Notes: generated by a model from the sequence alone, not told the origin. Positions 38,737 through 48,283 are shown, counted from the stretch's first letter. The stretch is DNA of 64,000 nt from Actinomycetes bacterium (GCA_021798955.1 JAJZBK010000003.1:1-64000), one strand, 5' to 3'. Numbers and translations: made by a program.

Positions 38737-41091
38737 GTGAGCACGGGCCCACTCGACACGAACGGGCTCGAGCTGCTCGACGCCTACTGGCGAGCAGCGA
38801 ACTACCTCTCGGTCGGGCAGATCTACCTGCTCGACAACCCGTTGCTCGACGAGGAGCTCCGCCCCGAGCACATCAAGCCGCGCCGGCTCGGCCACTGGGG
38901 CACGACACCCGGGCTCAACTTCGTCTACGCCCACCTCAACCGGGTGATCCGAAACTGGGACCTCGACGCCTTCATGGTCTTCGGACCGGGACACGGTGGA
39001 CCCGCTGCCGTGGCCAACGCCTACCTCGAGGGGACCTACTCCGAGGTCTACCCGCACGTCAGCCGCGACAAGGACGGCATGCGAGCCCTGTTCCGACAGT
39101 TCTCGTTCCCCGGCGGCGTGCCGTCGCACGTGGCTCCCGAGACACCCGGCTCCATCCACGAAGGCGGCGAGCTCGGCTACTCGCTGTCCCACGCCTACGG
39201 GGCCGCCTTCGACAACCCGGACCTCTTCGTCTGCTGCGTCGTCGGAGATGGCGAAGCAGAGACCGGACCGCTCGCCACCTCGTGGCACTCCAACAAGTTC
39301 CTCAACCCTGTGACCGACGGCGCCGTCCTGCCCGTCCTCCACCTGAACGGGTACAAGATCGCCAATCCCACCGTGCTCGCCCGCATCCCCGACGACGAGC
39401 TCACCTCCCTCCTCGAGGGCTACGGGCACACCGTGCACTGGGTCTCCGGCGACGACCCGGCGACCATGCACCAGCTGATGGCCGAGACCCTCGACCAGGT
39501 CGTCGCCGAAGTCCTCGAGATCCAGCGCCGAGCCCGTCAGGGCGGCGACACCGGACGGCCGCGGTGGCCGATGATCGTGCTCGAGACCCCGAAGGGCTGG
39601 ACGGGGCCGAAGACCCTCGACGGCGTCCCGGTGGAGGGGACGTGGCGCGCCCACCAGGTACCCATTCCCGACGTCGCGACCAATCCGGAGCACCTCGCCG
39701 CGTTGCGATCGTGGCTCGAGAGCTACCGCGCCGACGAGCTCTTCGACGAGCACGGCTCGCTCCGCGCCGAACTGGCCGAGCTCCCTCCCCGGGGCCCGCG
39801 GCGCATGAGCGCAAACCCGCACACGAACGGTGGGCTCCTGCTCTCCGACCTAGAGCTCCCGGAGTTCCGCGACTACGCGGTCGAGGTCGGCGCTCCGGGT
39901 GCAGCGACCAGCGAGGCGACCCGCGTCCTCGGCACCTTCCTGCGCGACGTGGTGCGGGCCAACCCGCACACCTTTCGCGTCTTCGGACCGGACGAGACGG
40001 CGTCCAACCGCCTCGACGCCCTCTTCGAGGCGACCGACCGCCAGTGGGAGGCCGAGCGCCTCGACACAGACGACCACCTCGCTCCCGAGGGCCGGGTGAT
40101 GGAGATGCTCTCGGAGCACCAGTGCCAGGGGTGGCTGGAGGGGTACCTGCTCACCGGGCGCCACGGCCTCTTCAACTCGTACGAGGCGTTCGTGCACATC
40201 GTCGACTCGATGTTCAACCAGCATGCCAAGTGGCTGAAGGTGACCCGGCAGCTCCCGTGGCGCAGGCCGTTGGCCTCGCTCAACTACCTGCTCTCCTCGC
40301 ACGTCTGGCGCCAAGACCACAACGGCTTCAGCCACCAGGACCCGGGGTTTCTCGACCACGTCGTCAACAAGAAGGCCGAGATCGTCCGGGTCTACCTACC
40401 GCCCGACGCCAACTGCCTCTTGTCGGTGATGGACCACTGCCTGCGGAGCCGCCACTACGTGAACGTCGTGGTGGCGGGCAAGCAGCCCTCGCTCGACTAC
40501 CTGGCCATAGACGACGCCGTCCTCCACTGCGCCCGGGGTGTGGGCATCTGGGAGTTCGCCTCCAACGACGAGGGCGACCCCGACGTGGTGATGGCCTGCT
40601 GCGGAGACGTGCCCACCCTCGAGACGTTGGCCGCCGTCGACCTCCTCCGCCGAGGGCTGCCCGACCTCAAGGTCCGCGTGGTGAACGTCGTCGACCTGAT
40701 GCGCCTCGAACCCGACACCGAGCATCCCCACGGCCTCCCCGACCGCGAGTTCGACACCCTGTTCACCGAGGACAAGCCCGTCGTCTTCGCCTTCCACGGC
40801 TATCCCTGGCTCGTCCACCGCCTCACCTACCGGCGGACCAATCACGCCAACATCCACGTCCGCGGCTACAAGGAGGAGGGCACGACCACCACGCCCTTCG
40901 ACATGGTGATGCTCAACGACCTCGACCGCTTCCACCTCGTCATGGACGTCGTGGACCGGGTGCCGGGCCTCGGCTCGCACGCCGCCGAGCTGCGCCAGCG
41001 GATGGTGGACGAACGGGCACGGTGCCGTGCGTACGCGCGCTCGGTCGGCGAGGACCCTCCCGACATCGCCGAGTGGACCTGGCCGGCGTGA
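38737..41091 (+). CDS. xfp: Phosphoketolase (xylulose 5-phosphate/fructose 6-phosphate)
   Basis: A 784-residue ThDP enzyme that cleaves xylulose 5-phosphate (or fructose 6-phosphate) with phosphate to acetyl phosphate and glyceraldehyde 3-phosphate (or erythrose 4-phosphate). Motifs include the N-terminal [44 protein letters not shown] and the ThDP motif [37 protein letters not shown] and [19 protein letters not shown] are phosphoketolase-specific. The GTG start is preceded by GGAGGA; length is normal. The stop overlaps the acetate kinase start, giving a complete acetyl-phosphate bypass. Confidence 0.96.
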   Translation: MSTGPLDTNGLELLDAYWRAANYLSVGQIYLLDNPLLDEELRPEHIKPRRLGHWGTTPGLNFVYAHLNRVIRNWDLDAFMVFGPGHGGPAAVANAYLEGTYSEVYPHVSRDKDGMRALFRQFSFPGGVPSHVAPETPGSIHEGGELGYSLSHAYGAAFDNPDLFVCCVVGDGEAETGPLATSWHSNKFLNPVTDGAVLPVLHLNGYKIANPTVLARIPDDELTSLLEGYGHTVHWVSGDDPATMHQLMAETLDQVVAEVLEIQRRARQGGDTGRPRWPMIVLETPKGWTGPKTLDGVPVEGTWRAHQVPIPDVATNPEHLAALRSWLESYRADELFDEHGSLRAELAELPPRGPRRMSANPHTNGGLLLSDLELPEFRDYAVEVGAPGAATSEATRVLGTFLRDVVRANPHTFRVFGPDETASNRLDALFEATDRQWEAERLDTDDHLAPEGRVMEMLSEHQCQGWLEGYLLTGRHGLFNSYEAFVHIVDSMFNQHAKWLKVTRQLPWRRPLASLNYLLSSHVWRQDHNGFSHQDPGFLDHVVNKKAEIVRVYLPPDANCLLSVMDHCLRSRHYVNVVVAGKQPSLDYLAIDDAVLHCARGVGIWEFASNDEGDPDVVMACCGDVPTLETLAAVDLLRRGLPDLKVRVVNVVDLMRLEPDTEHPHGLPDREFDTLFTEDKPVVFAFHGYPWLVHRLTYRRTNHANIHVRGYKEEGTTTTPFDMVMLNDLDRFHLVMDVVDRVPGLGSHAAELRQRMVDERARCRAYARSVGEDPPDIAEWTWPA

Positions 41092-42386
41092 GCCCACCGG
41101 GCCCGCCCCCGACCGGCGGCCCACGGGGCGAGGACGGTCCGGGGCATCCGACCGGGAACATCCTGACGGTCAACGCCGGCTCGTCCAGCCTGAAGCTGTC
41201 GGTCCTCGACGGTGCCGACCGGCTCCTCGCCGAGGCGTCGGTGCCGGCCAAACGGGGTTCGCCGGTGTCGCAGGTGCTCGACGACGAGCTCGGCCGCCTG
41301 CTCGACGCTGCCGGCGCTGCCGGCGCTGCCGGCGCTGCCGGCGCTGCCGACGCTGCCGGCGCTGCCGACGCTGCCGACGCTGCCGACGCTGCCGACGCTG
41401 GCGCCACCTACCGCCTGGCTGCCGTCGGGCACCGTATCGTCCACGGAGGCAGCGACCTGGTCGCTCCAGTCGTGGTCGACGAGGACGTCCGTCTCCAGCT
41501 CGAGGAGCTCTGCGACCTCGCCCCGCTGCACCAGCCGACCTCGCTCGCCGCCCTCGACGCCGTCGGCCGGCACCTCCCAGGGGTGCCGGCGGTGGCCTGC
41601 TTCGACACCGCCTTCCACGCCCACATTCCGGCGGTGGCGGCCACCTACGCCCTGCCCCGCGAGTGGCGGCGGCGCTGGCCCCTCCGTCGGTTCGGCTTCC
41701 ACGGCCTCTCCCACGCCTACGCCTCGCGGCGCGCCGCGGTGCTGCTCGACCAGCCGCTCGAGTCGCTCCGGCTGGTGACCTGTCACCTCGGCGCCGGCGC
41801 CTCGTTGGCTGCGGTAGCCGGCGGCCTCTCGGTCGACACCACCATGGGCTTCACCCCGCTCGACGGGCTGGTGATGGCCACGCGCTCGGGCAGTCTCGAC
41901 CCGGGGCTCGTCCTCTGGCTCGAGGAGCATGTCGGCATGCCGAGCGCCGAGCTGGCGTCGGCGCTCGAGCACCGATCGGGCCTCTTCGGGCTGGGCGGGA
42001 GCGCCGACCTGCGGGTCGTGCTCGCGGCCGAGGAGCGCGGCGACGCGGAGGCCGCTCTCGCCGTAGGCGTCTACCTCCACCGCTTGCGGGCCGGCGTCGC
42101 CTCCATGGTCGCGGCGCTGGGTGGGCTCGACGCGCTGGTCTTCACGGGCGGGGTGGGCGAGGCCTCGGCGGTGGTCCGGTCAAGGACGGCGAGCGGGCTC
42201 GGCTTCCTCGGGGTGACCGTCGACCCGGCACCCAACGAGGCAGGTCGCGGCGACCGCGACATCGGCGAACCAGGGGCACCGGTCCGGGTCCTCGTGGTCA
42301 CCGCTCGCGAGGACCTCGAGATCGCCCGTGGCGTGCGCAGCGCGTTCGGTGCCGCCCCGTCGACTGCGGGGACGGCAGGCGGCTGA
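41088..42386 (+). CDS. ackA: Acetate kinase with an Ala-rich repeat insertion
   Basis: A 432-residue acetate kinase that makes ATP and acetate from the acetyl phosphate supplied by the overlapping phosphoketolase gene (GTGA). It has [62 protein letters not shown] and [15 protein letters not shown] with [10 protein letters not shown] near the end. Between residues 73 and 103 there is an inserted run of ten AAG/AAD tripeptides encoded by a 9-bp repeat, in the N-terminal domain before the VGHRIVHGG strand. Most acetate kinases lack this. The last 20 residues are unconserved. Confidence 0.95.
   Translation: MSPPGPPPTGGPRGEDGPGHPTGNILTVNAGSSSLKLSVLDGADRLLAEASVPAKRGSPVSQVLDDELGRLLDAAGAAGAAGAAGAADAAGAADAADAADAADAGATYRLAAVGHRIVHGGSDLVAPVVVDEDVRLQLEELCDLAPLHQPTSLAALDAVGRHLPGVPAVACFDTAFHAHIPAVAATYALPREWRRRWPLRRFGFHGLSHAYASRRAAVLLDQPLESLRLVTCHLGAGASLAAVAGGLSVDTTMGFTPLDGLVMATRSGSLDPGLVLWLEEHVGMPSAELASALEHRSGLFGLGGSADLRVVLAAEERGDAEAALAVGVYLHRLRAGVASMVAALGGLDALVFTGGVGEASAVVRSRTASGLGFLGVTVDPAPNEAGRGDRDIGEPGAPVRVLVVTAREDLEIARGVRSAFGAAPSTAGTAGG
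41307..41396. repeat. 9-bp tandem repeat, 10 copies, inside ackA
   Basis: Ten units GCTGCCGGC or GCTGCCGAC, in the order AAG x4, AAD, AAG, AAD x4 when translated. The unit length keeps the reading frame. Confidence 0.96.
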
Positions 42387-42551
42387 CTACCGGCTCGAAC
42401 GAGCCCCCGGCTGCGACCATGCAGCGGTTGGCGACGACGTCGGCGGCGTCCCGAGGACACCAGCCACGGCGGGCGGGCAACCGCCCCGGGGCAGGATGCC
42501 TCTCCGGTGGTCCCGGCCAGCACGCCCGTACGACAGCGAGGTCGCAGCCGA

Positions 42552-42557
42552 TAGGTT
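42552..42557 (+). promoter_or_regulatory. Leaderless -10 box of the NTase-2H gene
   Basis: TAGGTT followed by exactly six bases and the ATG at 42564. It shows this gene has its own promoter, separate from ackA. Confidence 0.55.
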
Positions 42558-42563
42558 GCCTGC

Positions 42564-43925
42564 ATGTTGGGGCTCCGGGGGGCACGTTCGACGTGGTTGG
42601 AGGCGCCGTCGGAGCGCTCCGTCGAGCAGGTGCTCACGACCCTCCATCTCACCGGTCACGCTCGCAGTGCGCTGGTCTCGCTCGAGCAGCTGCTCGTCCG
42701 GTGCCGGCGTCTCCCCGTGGTCGGCCGCTTCGCCGACGCGCAGCTCGCCGCCATCCACCGCCGGCTCCGTCACGTCTTCGGACCAGACGAGCTCCTTCGC
42801 GTGTGTGCCGCGCTGGACGAGGAAGAGGTCCGCTACTTCGTCGGGGGCGGGTGGGGGCTCGACCTGCTGGCGGGCTGCCAGACCAGGCTCCATGGCGACC
42901 TCGACCTCTGCCTCGAGGACTTCGATCGGGACCTCCCAGCCGTCGAGCGGGTGCTGGCCCGCCTCGGCTACCACGTGCTCCCGGCGTTCCCGGGCGGCGT
43001 CTGGTTTCCCGACGTCGCCGTGCACGAGGACGGTCGGGGCCACCACATCGAGGTCCTCAGCGTCAACTGGCCCGTGCTCGACGCGGCCCGTCGCCTCTTC
43101 GCTACCGACGCCGACTCGACGGCCGAACCGTCGGCGACCGCCGCCAACGGCAGCTCGCCGTCGGTCCCAAGGTGCACCGCGCTGGGGTCGATCGCCGGCA
43201 CGACGCTGCGGACCTTTTCGATCCCCGCGCAGCGCCTCTTCCACCTCGGCTACGGGCACCTCGATGACAGGCCCGAGGACGTGCTGGCCGAAGACGTGCT
43301 GGCTGCGTTGTCGGCCCGGCCGGGAGCACCGGTCGTCGTCCCTGGCCGCCTCGACGAGCAAGCGGGCGATCCGCCACTCGTACCGGCGACGCTCCTGCTC
43401 GTCCCGATCTTCTCCCTCCCCTACGGTCTGTGGAGGTTGTGCAAGCAGTTCGGGAACGACTTCGACGCCATCCCGCCGCACGTGACGGTGGCCTACCCCT
43501 TCCTGCCGGCGCACCGGGTCGACGCCACCGTGCTCGACGAGCTGGCGAGGATCTTCGCCGGCCACGAGCCGTTCGACTTCGACCTCGCCAGCCTCGGTTG
43601 GTTCGGCGACGACGTCGTCTACCTCGAACCGCCGCGTCCCGAGAGGTTCACGACGATGACCGCTGCGCTCCAGCAGTCCTTCCCGGACTTCCGCCCCTAC
43701 GACGGCGCGTTCGACGCGGTCGTCCCCCACGTGACCCTGTCAGCCCACGAGACGGCGACCGGAGAGCAACGGCGGGTGCTCGCCACGTTGGGCCGCCGGT
43801 ACCTACCGGTCGCCGCACGAGCAACGCACGTCTGGCTGATGAGCAACAAGCGCCATCCCGACCACTGGTCGATCGAGCGCTTCTTTCCGCTCGGAGCGGC
43901 CGCCACTGGGCGGGCCACCACCTGA
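42564..43925 (+). CDS. Fusion of a nucleotidyltransferase and a 2H phosphoesterase
   Basis: A 453-residue two-domain protein. Residues about 75-240 resemble aminoglycoside/lincosamide nucleotidyltransferases: GGGWGLDLLAG (94-104), RLHGDLDLCLE (108-118) with the metal-binding DxD, a further carboxylate in HIEVLSV (161-167) and GSIAG...PAQRLFHLGYGHL. Residues about 275-445 resemble the 2H (2'-5' RNA ligase/cyclic phosphodiesterase) superfamily: the two His motifs are HVTVAYPF at 306 and HVTLSA at 389. The first 70 residues are unassigned. A nucleotide-adding domain joined to a phosphodiester-cleaving domain suggests one protein that makes and removes, or makes and processes, a nucleotide modification on RNA or a small molecule. 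Function is inferred; no neighbour explains it. Confidence 0.8.
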   Translation: MLGLRGARSTWLEAPSERSVEQVLTTLHLTGHARSALVSLEQLLVRCRRLPVVGRFADAQLAAIHRRLRHVFGPDELLRVCAALDEEEVRYFVGGGWGLDLLAGCQTRLHGDLDLCLEDFDRDLPAVERVLARLGYHVLPAFPGGVWFPDVAVHEDGRGHHIEVLSVNWPVLDAARRLFATDADSTAEPSATAANGSSPSVPRCTALGSIAGTTLRTFSIPAQRLFHLGYGHLDDRPEDVLAEDVLAALSARPGAPVVVPGRLDEQAGDPPLVPATLLLVPIFSLPYGLWRLCKQFGNDFDAIPPHVTVAYPFLPAHRVDATVLDELARIFAGHEPFDFDLASLGWFGDDVVYLEPPRPERFTTMTAALQQSFPDFRPYDGAFDAVVPHVTLSAHETATGEQRRVLATLGRRYLPVAARATHVWLMSNKRHPDHWSIERFFPLGAAATGRATT

Positions 43926-44013
43926 CCGGGCGCACTGGCGAGGTTCCCTCGCCCGGCCCGGTGGCACTCCATCGCGGCGGCCGATCTCCGTCGTCAGCCG
44001 GCCACCGGTGCCG

Positions 44014-44778
44014 TCACCCCGATCGTGCCAGCGAGCGCACCCGACCGGACATCGCATGGAGCAGGTTCGTCCGCTCGGGGAACGCCAGGGCTGGCGTGGA
44101 CCTGAGGTCGTCGACGGCCACGAAGCGGGCCCCGCGCCCGACGAGCACCTCGCAGAACGCCTCGAGCGCCAGCGGCGTGACCTGTGGCCACGAGTGCAGG
44201 AGCACCACCGCATCGCGCCCCTCGTCACCGCTGACGCAGGTGTCGATGCCTTCGAGCGCCGCGGCTGCGACCGTCTCGGCCTGACCTCCCTCGTAGTCCT
44301 TCGGGTCGACGTCCCAACCGATGTGCCGGTAGCCCAGTCTGCGTAGCTGTCGCCGGAGGCCCAGGTCGTCGCTCCCCGCGCCGTAGGGCAGCCGGAAGTA
44401 CGGGAAGGGGTCGACCCCGGTGACGTTGGCGATCCGCTCGCGTGCCCGGCTGAGGTCGGCAGCCACGCCCTCGCTGGAGAGCTGACGGAAGTCGACGTGT
44501 GAGTAGGAGTGGCTGGCGACGGCGTGGCCGGCGTCGGCGACCGCCCGGGCGATGTCCGGGTTGGCGTCGACCCACCGCCCCTGCAGGAAGAACGTCGCTC
44601 GGACGCCGACGCGGCCGAGCACGTCGAGGATCGTCGTCACCGAGCTCGGCGCGTTGTGCCAGGGGAGGTCGGGGTCCTCGACGTCGAAGGTGACCGCCAC
44701 CCTCGCACTCCGGGTACGCCCCGTCTGTCCGGAAGGGCCCGTCCGACCCGAAGGATCGGTCTGTTCGGCAAGCTTCAT
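44014..44778 (-). CDS. Polysaccharide deacetylase (NodB family)
   Basis: A 254-residue carbohydrate esterase family 4 protein. The NodB domain shows the catalytic aspartates in VAVTFDVEDPD, the metal histidines in AVASHSYSHVDF, the substrate arginine/tyrosine in FRLPYGAGSDD, the WDVDPKDYEGG strand and VVLLHSW near the end. No signal peptide is evident: the start is MKLAEQ followed by a short arginine-, glycine- and serine-rich segment with a repeated PSGRTG/PSGQTG unit. It may act on a glycan precursor in the cytoplasm or at the membrane, or the start may be misplaced. It is isolated, with 400 bases of gene-poor sequence upstream. Confidence 0.9.
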   Translation of the reverse strand: MKLAEQTDPSGRTGPSGQTGRTRSARVAVTFDVEDPDLPWHNAPSSVTTILDVLGRVGVRATFFLQGRWVDANPDIARAVADAGHAVASHSYSHVDFRQLSSEGVAADLSRARERIANVTGVDPFPYFRLPYGAGSDDLGLRRQLRRLGYRHIGWDVDPKDYEGGQAETVAAAALEGIDTCVSGDEGRDAVVLLHSWPQVTPLALEAFCEVLVGRGARFVAVDDLRSTPALAFPERTNLLHAMSGRVRSLARSG

Positions 44779-45185
44779 CGATGATCAGGGGTGCCCTGGC
44801 GTCCTGGCCCAGGCCCCCGTCCCCCTTTCCGTCATCACATCCCTGCCTGCGGTGTCGCGACGACTACCTGTCCTTCTTCTCGGCACGATCGCGCCGCACC
44901 TTCAGTTCCGTCGCGATGTCGACGGGACCGAACGGGCGTTCGCAGCCGGACCCGCTCGTGAGAACGCGATCGTACCCGGTGACAAAACACACGTGAAGTG
45001 GTCAGTGCACCACGTGATGAAGCGAGTCCGTGGTCGTCTCACGTCGACGACCAGCGCGGGTGGGCCTGCCGAACTGCAACCCCCGCCGGTCGGGGCGGGA
45101 CGGCGCGCTCCCTCTCCGTCGTCCTCGACCGGACGCCGACGGTCCGACTGCCGCCCGGAAGGCCGGCGGTCAGGAGCTTGCGTGG
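44779..45185. other. Gene-poor interval upstream of the deacetylase
   Basis: About 400 bases between the deacetylase start and the PDZ-Lon stop. A TTTTGTCA...TACGAT promoter-like run on the minus strand lies at 44973-44990. Apart from the short frame at 44864-44992, nothing convincing is visible. Confidence 0.4.
44864..44992 (-). CDS. Possible small protein of 42 residues
   Basis: A short frame starting at GTG 44992 and reading CFVTGYDRVLTSGSGCERPF, then GPVDIATELKVRRDRAEKKDR and TAG. The amphipathic, lysine/arginine-rich end looks protein-like rather than random. No ribosome site or leaderless -10 fits exactly, and it overlaps the putative deacetylase promoter. Tentative. Confidence 0.3.
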   Translation of the reverse strand: MCFVTGYDRVLTSGSGCERPFGPVDIATELKVRRDRAEKKDR

Positions 45186-46481
45186 TCAGGACGCCGACGC
45201 GGCGGTAGCCGGGAGCGGCGACGAGACCGGTGGCACCCTACCCCCGTGGGCCGCCAGGACCGCCAGAGCCTGGTCGAGGCTGGTCACGGCGTAGACGTGC
45301 AGGGAACGGGTCGCCTTCGACAGGGCAACCTTGTACTCCTGCTTCGGCACCAAGAAGATCGTCGCTCCGGCGCGCTCGACGGCGATGGTCTTCTGGGCCA
45401 CACCGCCGACGTCGCCGACGGCTCCGTCCGGCGACATCGTCCCGGTGGCGGCGACCGTCTTCCCGCCGGTGAGGTCGCCTCCACCCAGCGCGTCGATCAC
45501 CCCCAGGGTCATCGCCAGGCCGGCCGACGGCCCGCCGATGTTGGCCACGTCGATGGACACGTTGATCGGCAGCGTGAAGTCGACCTGGTCCTCGACTTGG
45601 ACACCGAGCTCCTCGCGATGGTGGACCCCGAAGCCCAAGTTGACCAGCGTGTCGTGCAGCGTGACGGCGACCGGTCGCGCCGGACCGGTACCACCCCTCT
45701 GGACGGAGAACACGACCCGTTGGCCCGAGTGGTACCGGCTAAGCACGTCGACGAGGGCAGTGGCCGACGTCGTCGGCACACCGTCGACAGCAGTGATGAC
45801 GTCGCCCACGTGGAGGACGCCCCAGGCTGGCGTACCGGGGTAGGTGGCGAACACGACGGCACCGGCCGGTCGGGCCGGCACCGGGTACCCGAGACGGCGC
45901 AGGGCGGCGACCTCGGCCGCCTGCTCGGCTTGGGACATCTCGAGCACGCCCTGAGCTCCGAATTCGGAGGCCGGGGTACCGCCGGTCACCGTGTCGACCT
46001 GGTCGAGCGACGTGTTGCCCTGGAGCTTGAAGTAGAGGTACGAGAGCGCTGTGACCCGGGCGATCTCGACGTCGGTGAGGAGCACGGGGTGGGCGACTGG
46101 ATGGGCCCTGTCGGCCGGAACGGAGATGAACTGCTGGACGGACTGAGCGGTCCCCGGTTGGAGCGCGTAGTAGTCGAGGTTCACCCGCGACGCCACGGCG
46201 ACAGCGATAGCGAGGACGACGAAGGCGACCCAGCCCCAGCGGTGTCGTCGCCGACCTCGCTGGCGGCCACCGTCACGCCTGTCCGGGCCAGCACCGGGTT
46301 CCCTCACCGCGTCGGGCCCGAGCAGGTACGCGCTCGCTGGACGGTCCGCGCCGGCGTCAGCCGGGCTGCCCGCCAAAGGGAGCGTCCCTCCGTCGCCCTG
46401 CGGGGTAGCCCCGTCCGGCCCGGCCGCCTGCGGGCCCTGGCCCGGAGGGCTCGTCGTACCGTCGTCGTCGCCAGCAGTCAT
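45186..46481 (-). CDS. YlbL-type membrane PDZ-Lon protease
   Basis: A 431-residue protein of the YlbL/SdrC group: a long polar, proline/glycine-rich cytoplasmic N terminus of about 80 residues, one membrane helix (83-99), a PDZ domain (about 208-275) and a C-terminal Lon-type serine protease domain. The catalytic dyad is visible: Ser319 in NIGGPSAGLAMTLG and Lys364 in GGVAQKTIAVERAGA. It should act outside the membrane as a quality-control or regulated-intramembrane-type protease. The ATG is only nine bases from the divergent HEAT gene start. Confidence 0.93.
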   Translation of the reverse strand: MTAGDDDGTTSPPGQGPQAAGPDGATPQGDGGTLPLAGSPADAGADRPASAYLLGPDAVREPGAGPDRRDGGRQRGRRRHRWGWVAFVVLAIAVAVASRVNLDYYALQPGTAQSVQQFISVPADRAHPVAHPVLLTDVEIARVTALSYLYFKLQGNTSLDQVDTVTGGTPASEFGAQGVLEMSQAEQAAEVAALRRLGYPVPARPAGAVVFATYPGTPAWGVLHVGDVITAVDGVPTTSATALVDVLSRYHSGQRVVFSVQRGGTGPARPVAVTLHDTLVNLGFGVHHREELGVQVEDQVDFTLPINVSIDVANIGGPSAGLAMTLGVIDALGGGDLTGGKTVAATGTMSPDGAVGDVGGVAQKTIAVERAGATIFLVPKQEYKVALSKATRSLHVYAVTSLDQALAVLAAHGGRVPPVSSPLPATAASAS

Positions 46482-46484
46482 AGT
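46479..46484 (+). promoter_or_regulatory. Leaderless -10 box of the HEAT-repeat gene
   Basis: CATAGT followed by six bases and the GTG at 46491. It overlaps the start codon of the PDZ-Lon gene on the other strand. Confidence 0.45.
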
Positions 46485-46490
46485 GGTGGG

Positions 46491-47219
46491 GTGCGTGCTC
46501 CTCGTCCGTCAGGTGCCACCGGCCCGTCCCGCCCCGAGGACGGACCGCCGGTCAGCCAGCCTGGCACGGAACGACCGCCTGGCGGGGTCACCGGCACCAC
46601 CGACGCGGTTCGACCACGGCTCGGTGACCCCGAGCTTCGAGCGCGTCGGCTGGCCGTGGTGCTCGCCGGCCACCTCGGCGACGAACCAGCGGCCCGGGCG
46701 GGACTCGGCGAGGAGTCCGCGGTGGTCCGCGCCAGCGCACTGGGAGCACTGGAGCGACTGGGGGCCCTCGACGACACCACGCTCGGACGCTCCTGCGGCG
46801 ACCCAGACCCGGTGGTACGGCGCCGGGCGTGCGAGCTGGCCGCTACCCGTCCGACGGTCGACCTCCGAGGAGCCCTCGACGACACCGACCCGCTCGTGGC
46901 AGAGATGGCGGCCTGGGCGCTCGGCGAGCAAGGCGCCACGACCGCCATCGACGCCTTGGCACAGATGGCCACCGGGCACGACGACCCCCTCTGTCGCGAG
47001 GCGGCGGTCGCCGCCCTCGGAGCGATCGGGGACCGTCGTGGGCTCCCCGTCGTGCTGGCCGCGCTCGACGACCGACCAGCCATCCGGCGAAGGGCGGCGG
47101 TCGCCCTCGCCGCGTTCGACCACCCGTCCGCCGACGACGGGCTCCGGCGCTGCCTGACCGACCGGGACTGGCAAGTGCGCCAGGTCGCCGAAGACCTCCT
47201 CGGCGTCGACCCCGCCTAG
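46491..47219 (+). CDS. HEAT-repeat protein
   Basis: A 242-residue helical-repeat protein of the PBS-lyase/HEAT class. After a 40-residue disordered-looking N terminus, repeats of 30-35 residues with the pattern ...DPLVAEMAAWALGEQG..., DPLCREAAVAALGAIGD and RPAIRRRAAVALAAFDHP run to the end. Such proteins are usually protein-interaction scaffolds; no enzymatic motif is present. GTG 46491 fits the leaderless promoter. It starts nine bases from the divergent PDZ-Lon protease gene, so the two may be related in function. Convergent with mreB. Confidence 0.8.
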   Translation: MRAPRPSGATGPSRPEDGPPVSQPGTERPPGGVTGTTDAVRPRLGDPELRARRLAVVLAGHLGDEPAARAGLGEESAVVRASALGALERLGALDDTTLGRSCGDPDPVVRRRACELAATRPTVDLRGALDDTDPLVAEMAAWALGEQGATTAIDALAQMATGHDDPLCREAAVAALGAIGDRRGLPVVLAALDDRPAIRRRAAVALAAFDHPSADDGLRRCLTDRDWQVRQVAEDLLGVDPA

Positions 47220-47229
47220 CCGGACGGCT

Positions 47230-47277
47230 CTCCCCGCCTCCCCGCCTCCCCGCCTCCCCGCCTCCCCGCCTCCCCGC
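47230..47277. repeat. 8-bp tandem repeat between convergent genes
   Basis: Six perfect units of CTCCCCGC plus three bases, located between the HEAT gene stop and the mreB stop. Confidence 0.95.
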
Positions 47278-47278
47278 C

Positions 47279-48283
47279 TCAGGCGTCCGAAGCGGCGAAG
47301 GCGGGGCGGTGACGGTCGAGGCTCGGAAGGCACAGTCCGGCCCCGTTCACGACGCACTCGAGCGGCGTCGGGACCAAATGGACCGCCACCTCGGTCTCGT
47401 CAGCCAGCCGGTTGGCCAGTCCCCGCAACATGGCGCCGCCCCCGACCAGATGGATCCCCTGGGTGATGATGTCGTGGGCGAGCTCAGGTGGGGCGCTGGC
47501 CAGGCAGTCGACGGTGGTGGCGACGATGAGGTCGACCTGCTCTTTGATGGCCGAGCGCACCTCGGCAGGAGCGAGGACGACCGTCTTGGGCATGCCGGTG
47601 GCCACCAGCCGTCCGCGCACCTCGGCCTTGACCTCGTTGGCGTAGGGCAGCGCCGACCCGATGGCCAGCTTGAGCTCCTCGCCCGTCCGCTCGCCGATGG
47701 CAATGCCGTGCTCGGCGCGCACGTAGGCCTGGATGGCCGCGTCCATGTCGAACCCACCACAACGCACTGCACGAGAGGCAACCAGTCCGCCCAACGAGAT
47801 GACGGCTGTCTCGGTGGTGCCACCGCCCACGTCGACGACCATGCTTCCCACCGGTTCTTGCACGGGCAGGCCGGCGCCGATGGCCGCGGCCATGGGCTGC
47901 TCGATGAGGTGCGCCGAGGCGGCACCGGCCCGCCGTGCCGCGTCGCGAACGGCGCGGCGTTCGACCGAGGTGATCGCCGAGGGCACGCAGATGAGGACAC
48001 GGGTCCGTCCCAGCCGGGAGACACCAGCCCTCCGCAGGAGGAGGCGGATCATCCGTTCGGTGATGTCGAAGTCGGTGATGGCGCCCTCACGGAGTGGACG
48101 CACGGCCACGATGTACCCGGGTGTGCGCCCGATCATCTGCCACGCCTCGTCACCGACGGCCAAGACCTCCCGCGTGCGCGTGTTGAGCGCGATGACGGTC
48201 GGCTGGTTCAGCACGATCCCTCGACCCCGGGCATAGACGAGCGTGTTGGCTGTCCCGAGATCGATGGCAAGGTCCCGAGCCAC
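47279..48283 (-). CDS. mreB: MreB/Mbl-type actin-like shape protein
   Basis: A 334-residue bacterial actin homologue that forms membrane-associated filaments guiding cell-wall synthesis. Phosphate-1 is DLAIDLGTANTLVY, the connector is in VCVPSAITSVERRAV (reading ICVPSAIT), phosphate-2 is VVDVGGGTTETAVISLGG and the adenosine motif is LVGGGAMLRGLANRL. The length is normal. mreC, mreD, pbp2 and rodA are not adjacent, unlike in many rods. GTG 48283 is preceded by a TACGAT box six bases away. Divergent from the HtrA-like gene. Confidence 0.93.
   Translation of the reverse strand: MARDLAIDLGTANTLVYARGRGIVLNQPTVIALNTRTREVLAVGDEAWQMIGRTPGYIVAVRPLREGAITDFDITERMIRLLLRRAGVSRLGRTRVLICVPSAITSVERRAVRDAARRAGAASAHLIEQPMAAAIGAGLPVQEPVGSMVVDVGGGTTETAVISLGGLVASRAVRCGGFDMDAAIQAYVRAEHGIAIGERTGEELKLAIGSALPYANEVKAEVRGRLVATGMPKTVVLAPAEVRSAIKEQVDLIVATTVDCLASAPPELAHDIITQGIHLVGGGAMLRGLANRLADETEVAVHLVPTPLECVVNGAGLCLPSLDRHRPAFAASDA

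Noticed and set aside
41307-41396. Possible assembly artefact or frameshift in ackA
   Set aside because: The ten 9-base units keep the frame, and the conserved kinase motifs continue normally on both sides.
38737-42386. A fused phosphoketolase-acetate kinase protein
   Set aside because: The frames differ and meet in a GTGA start-stop overlap; two separate proteins.
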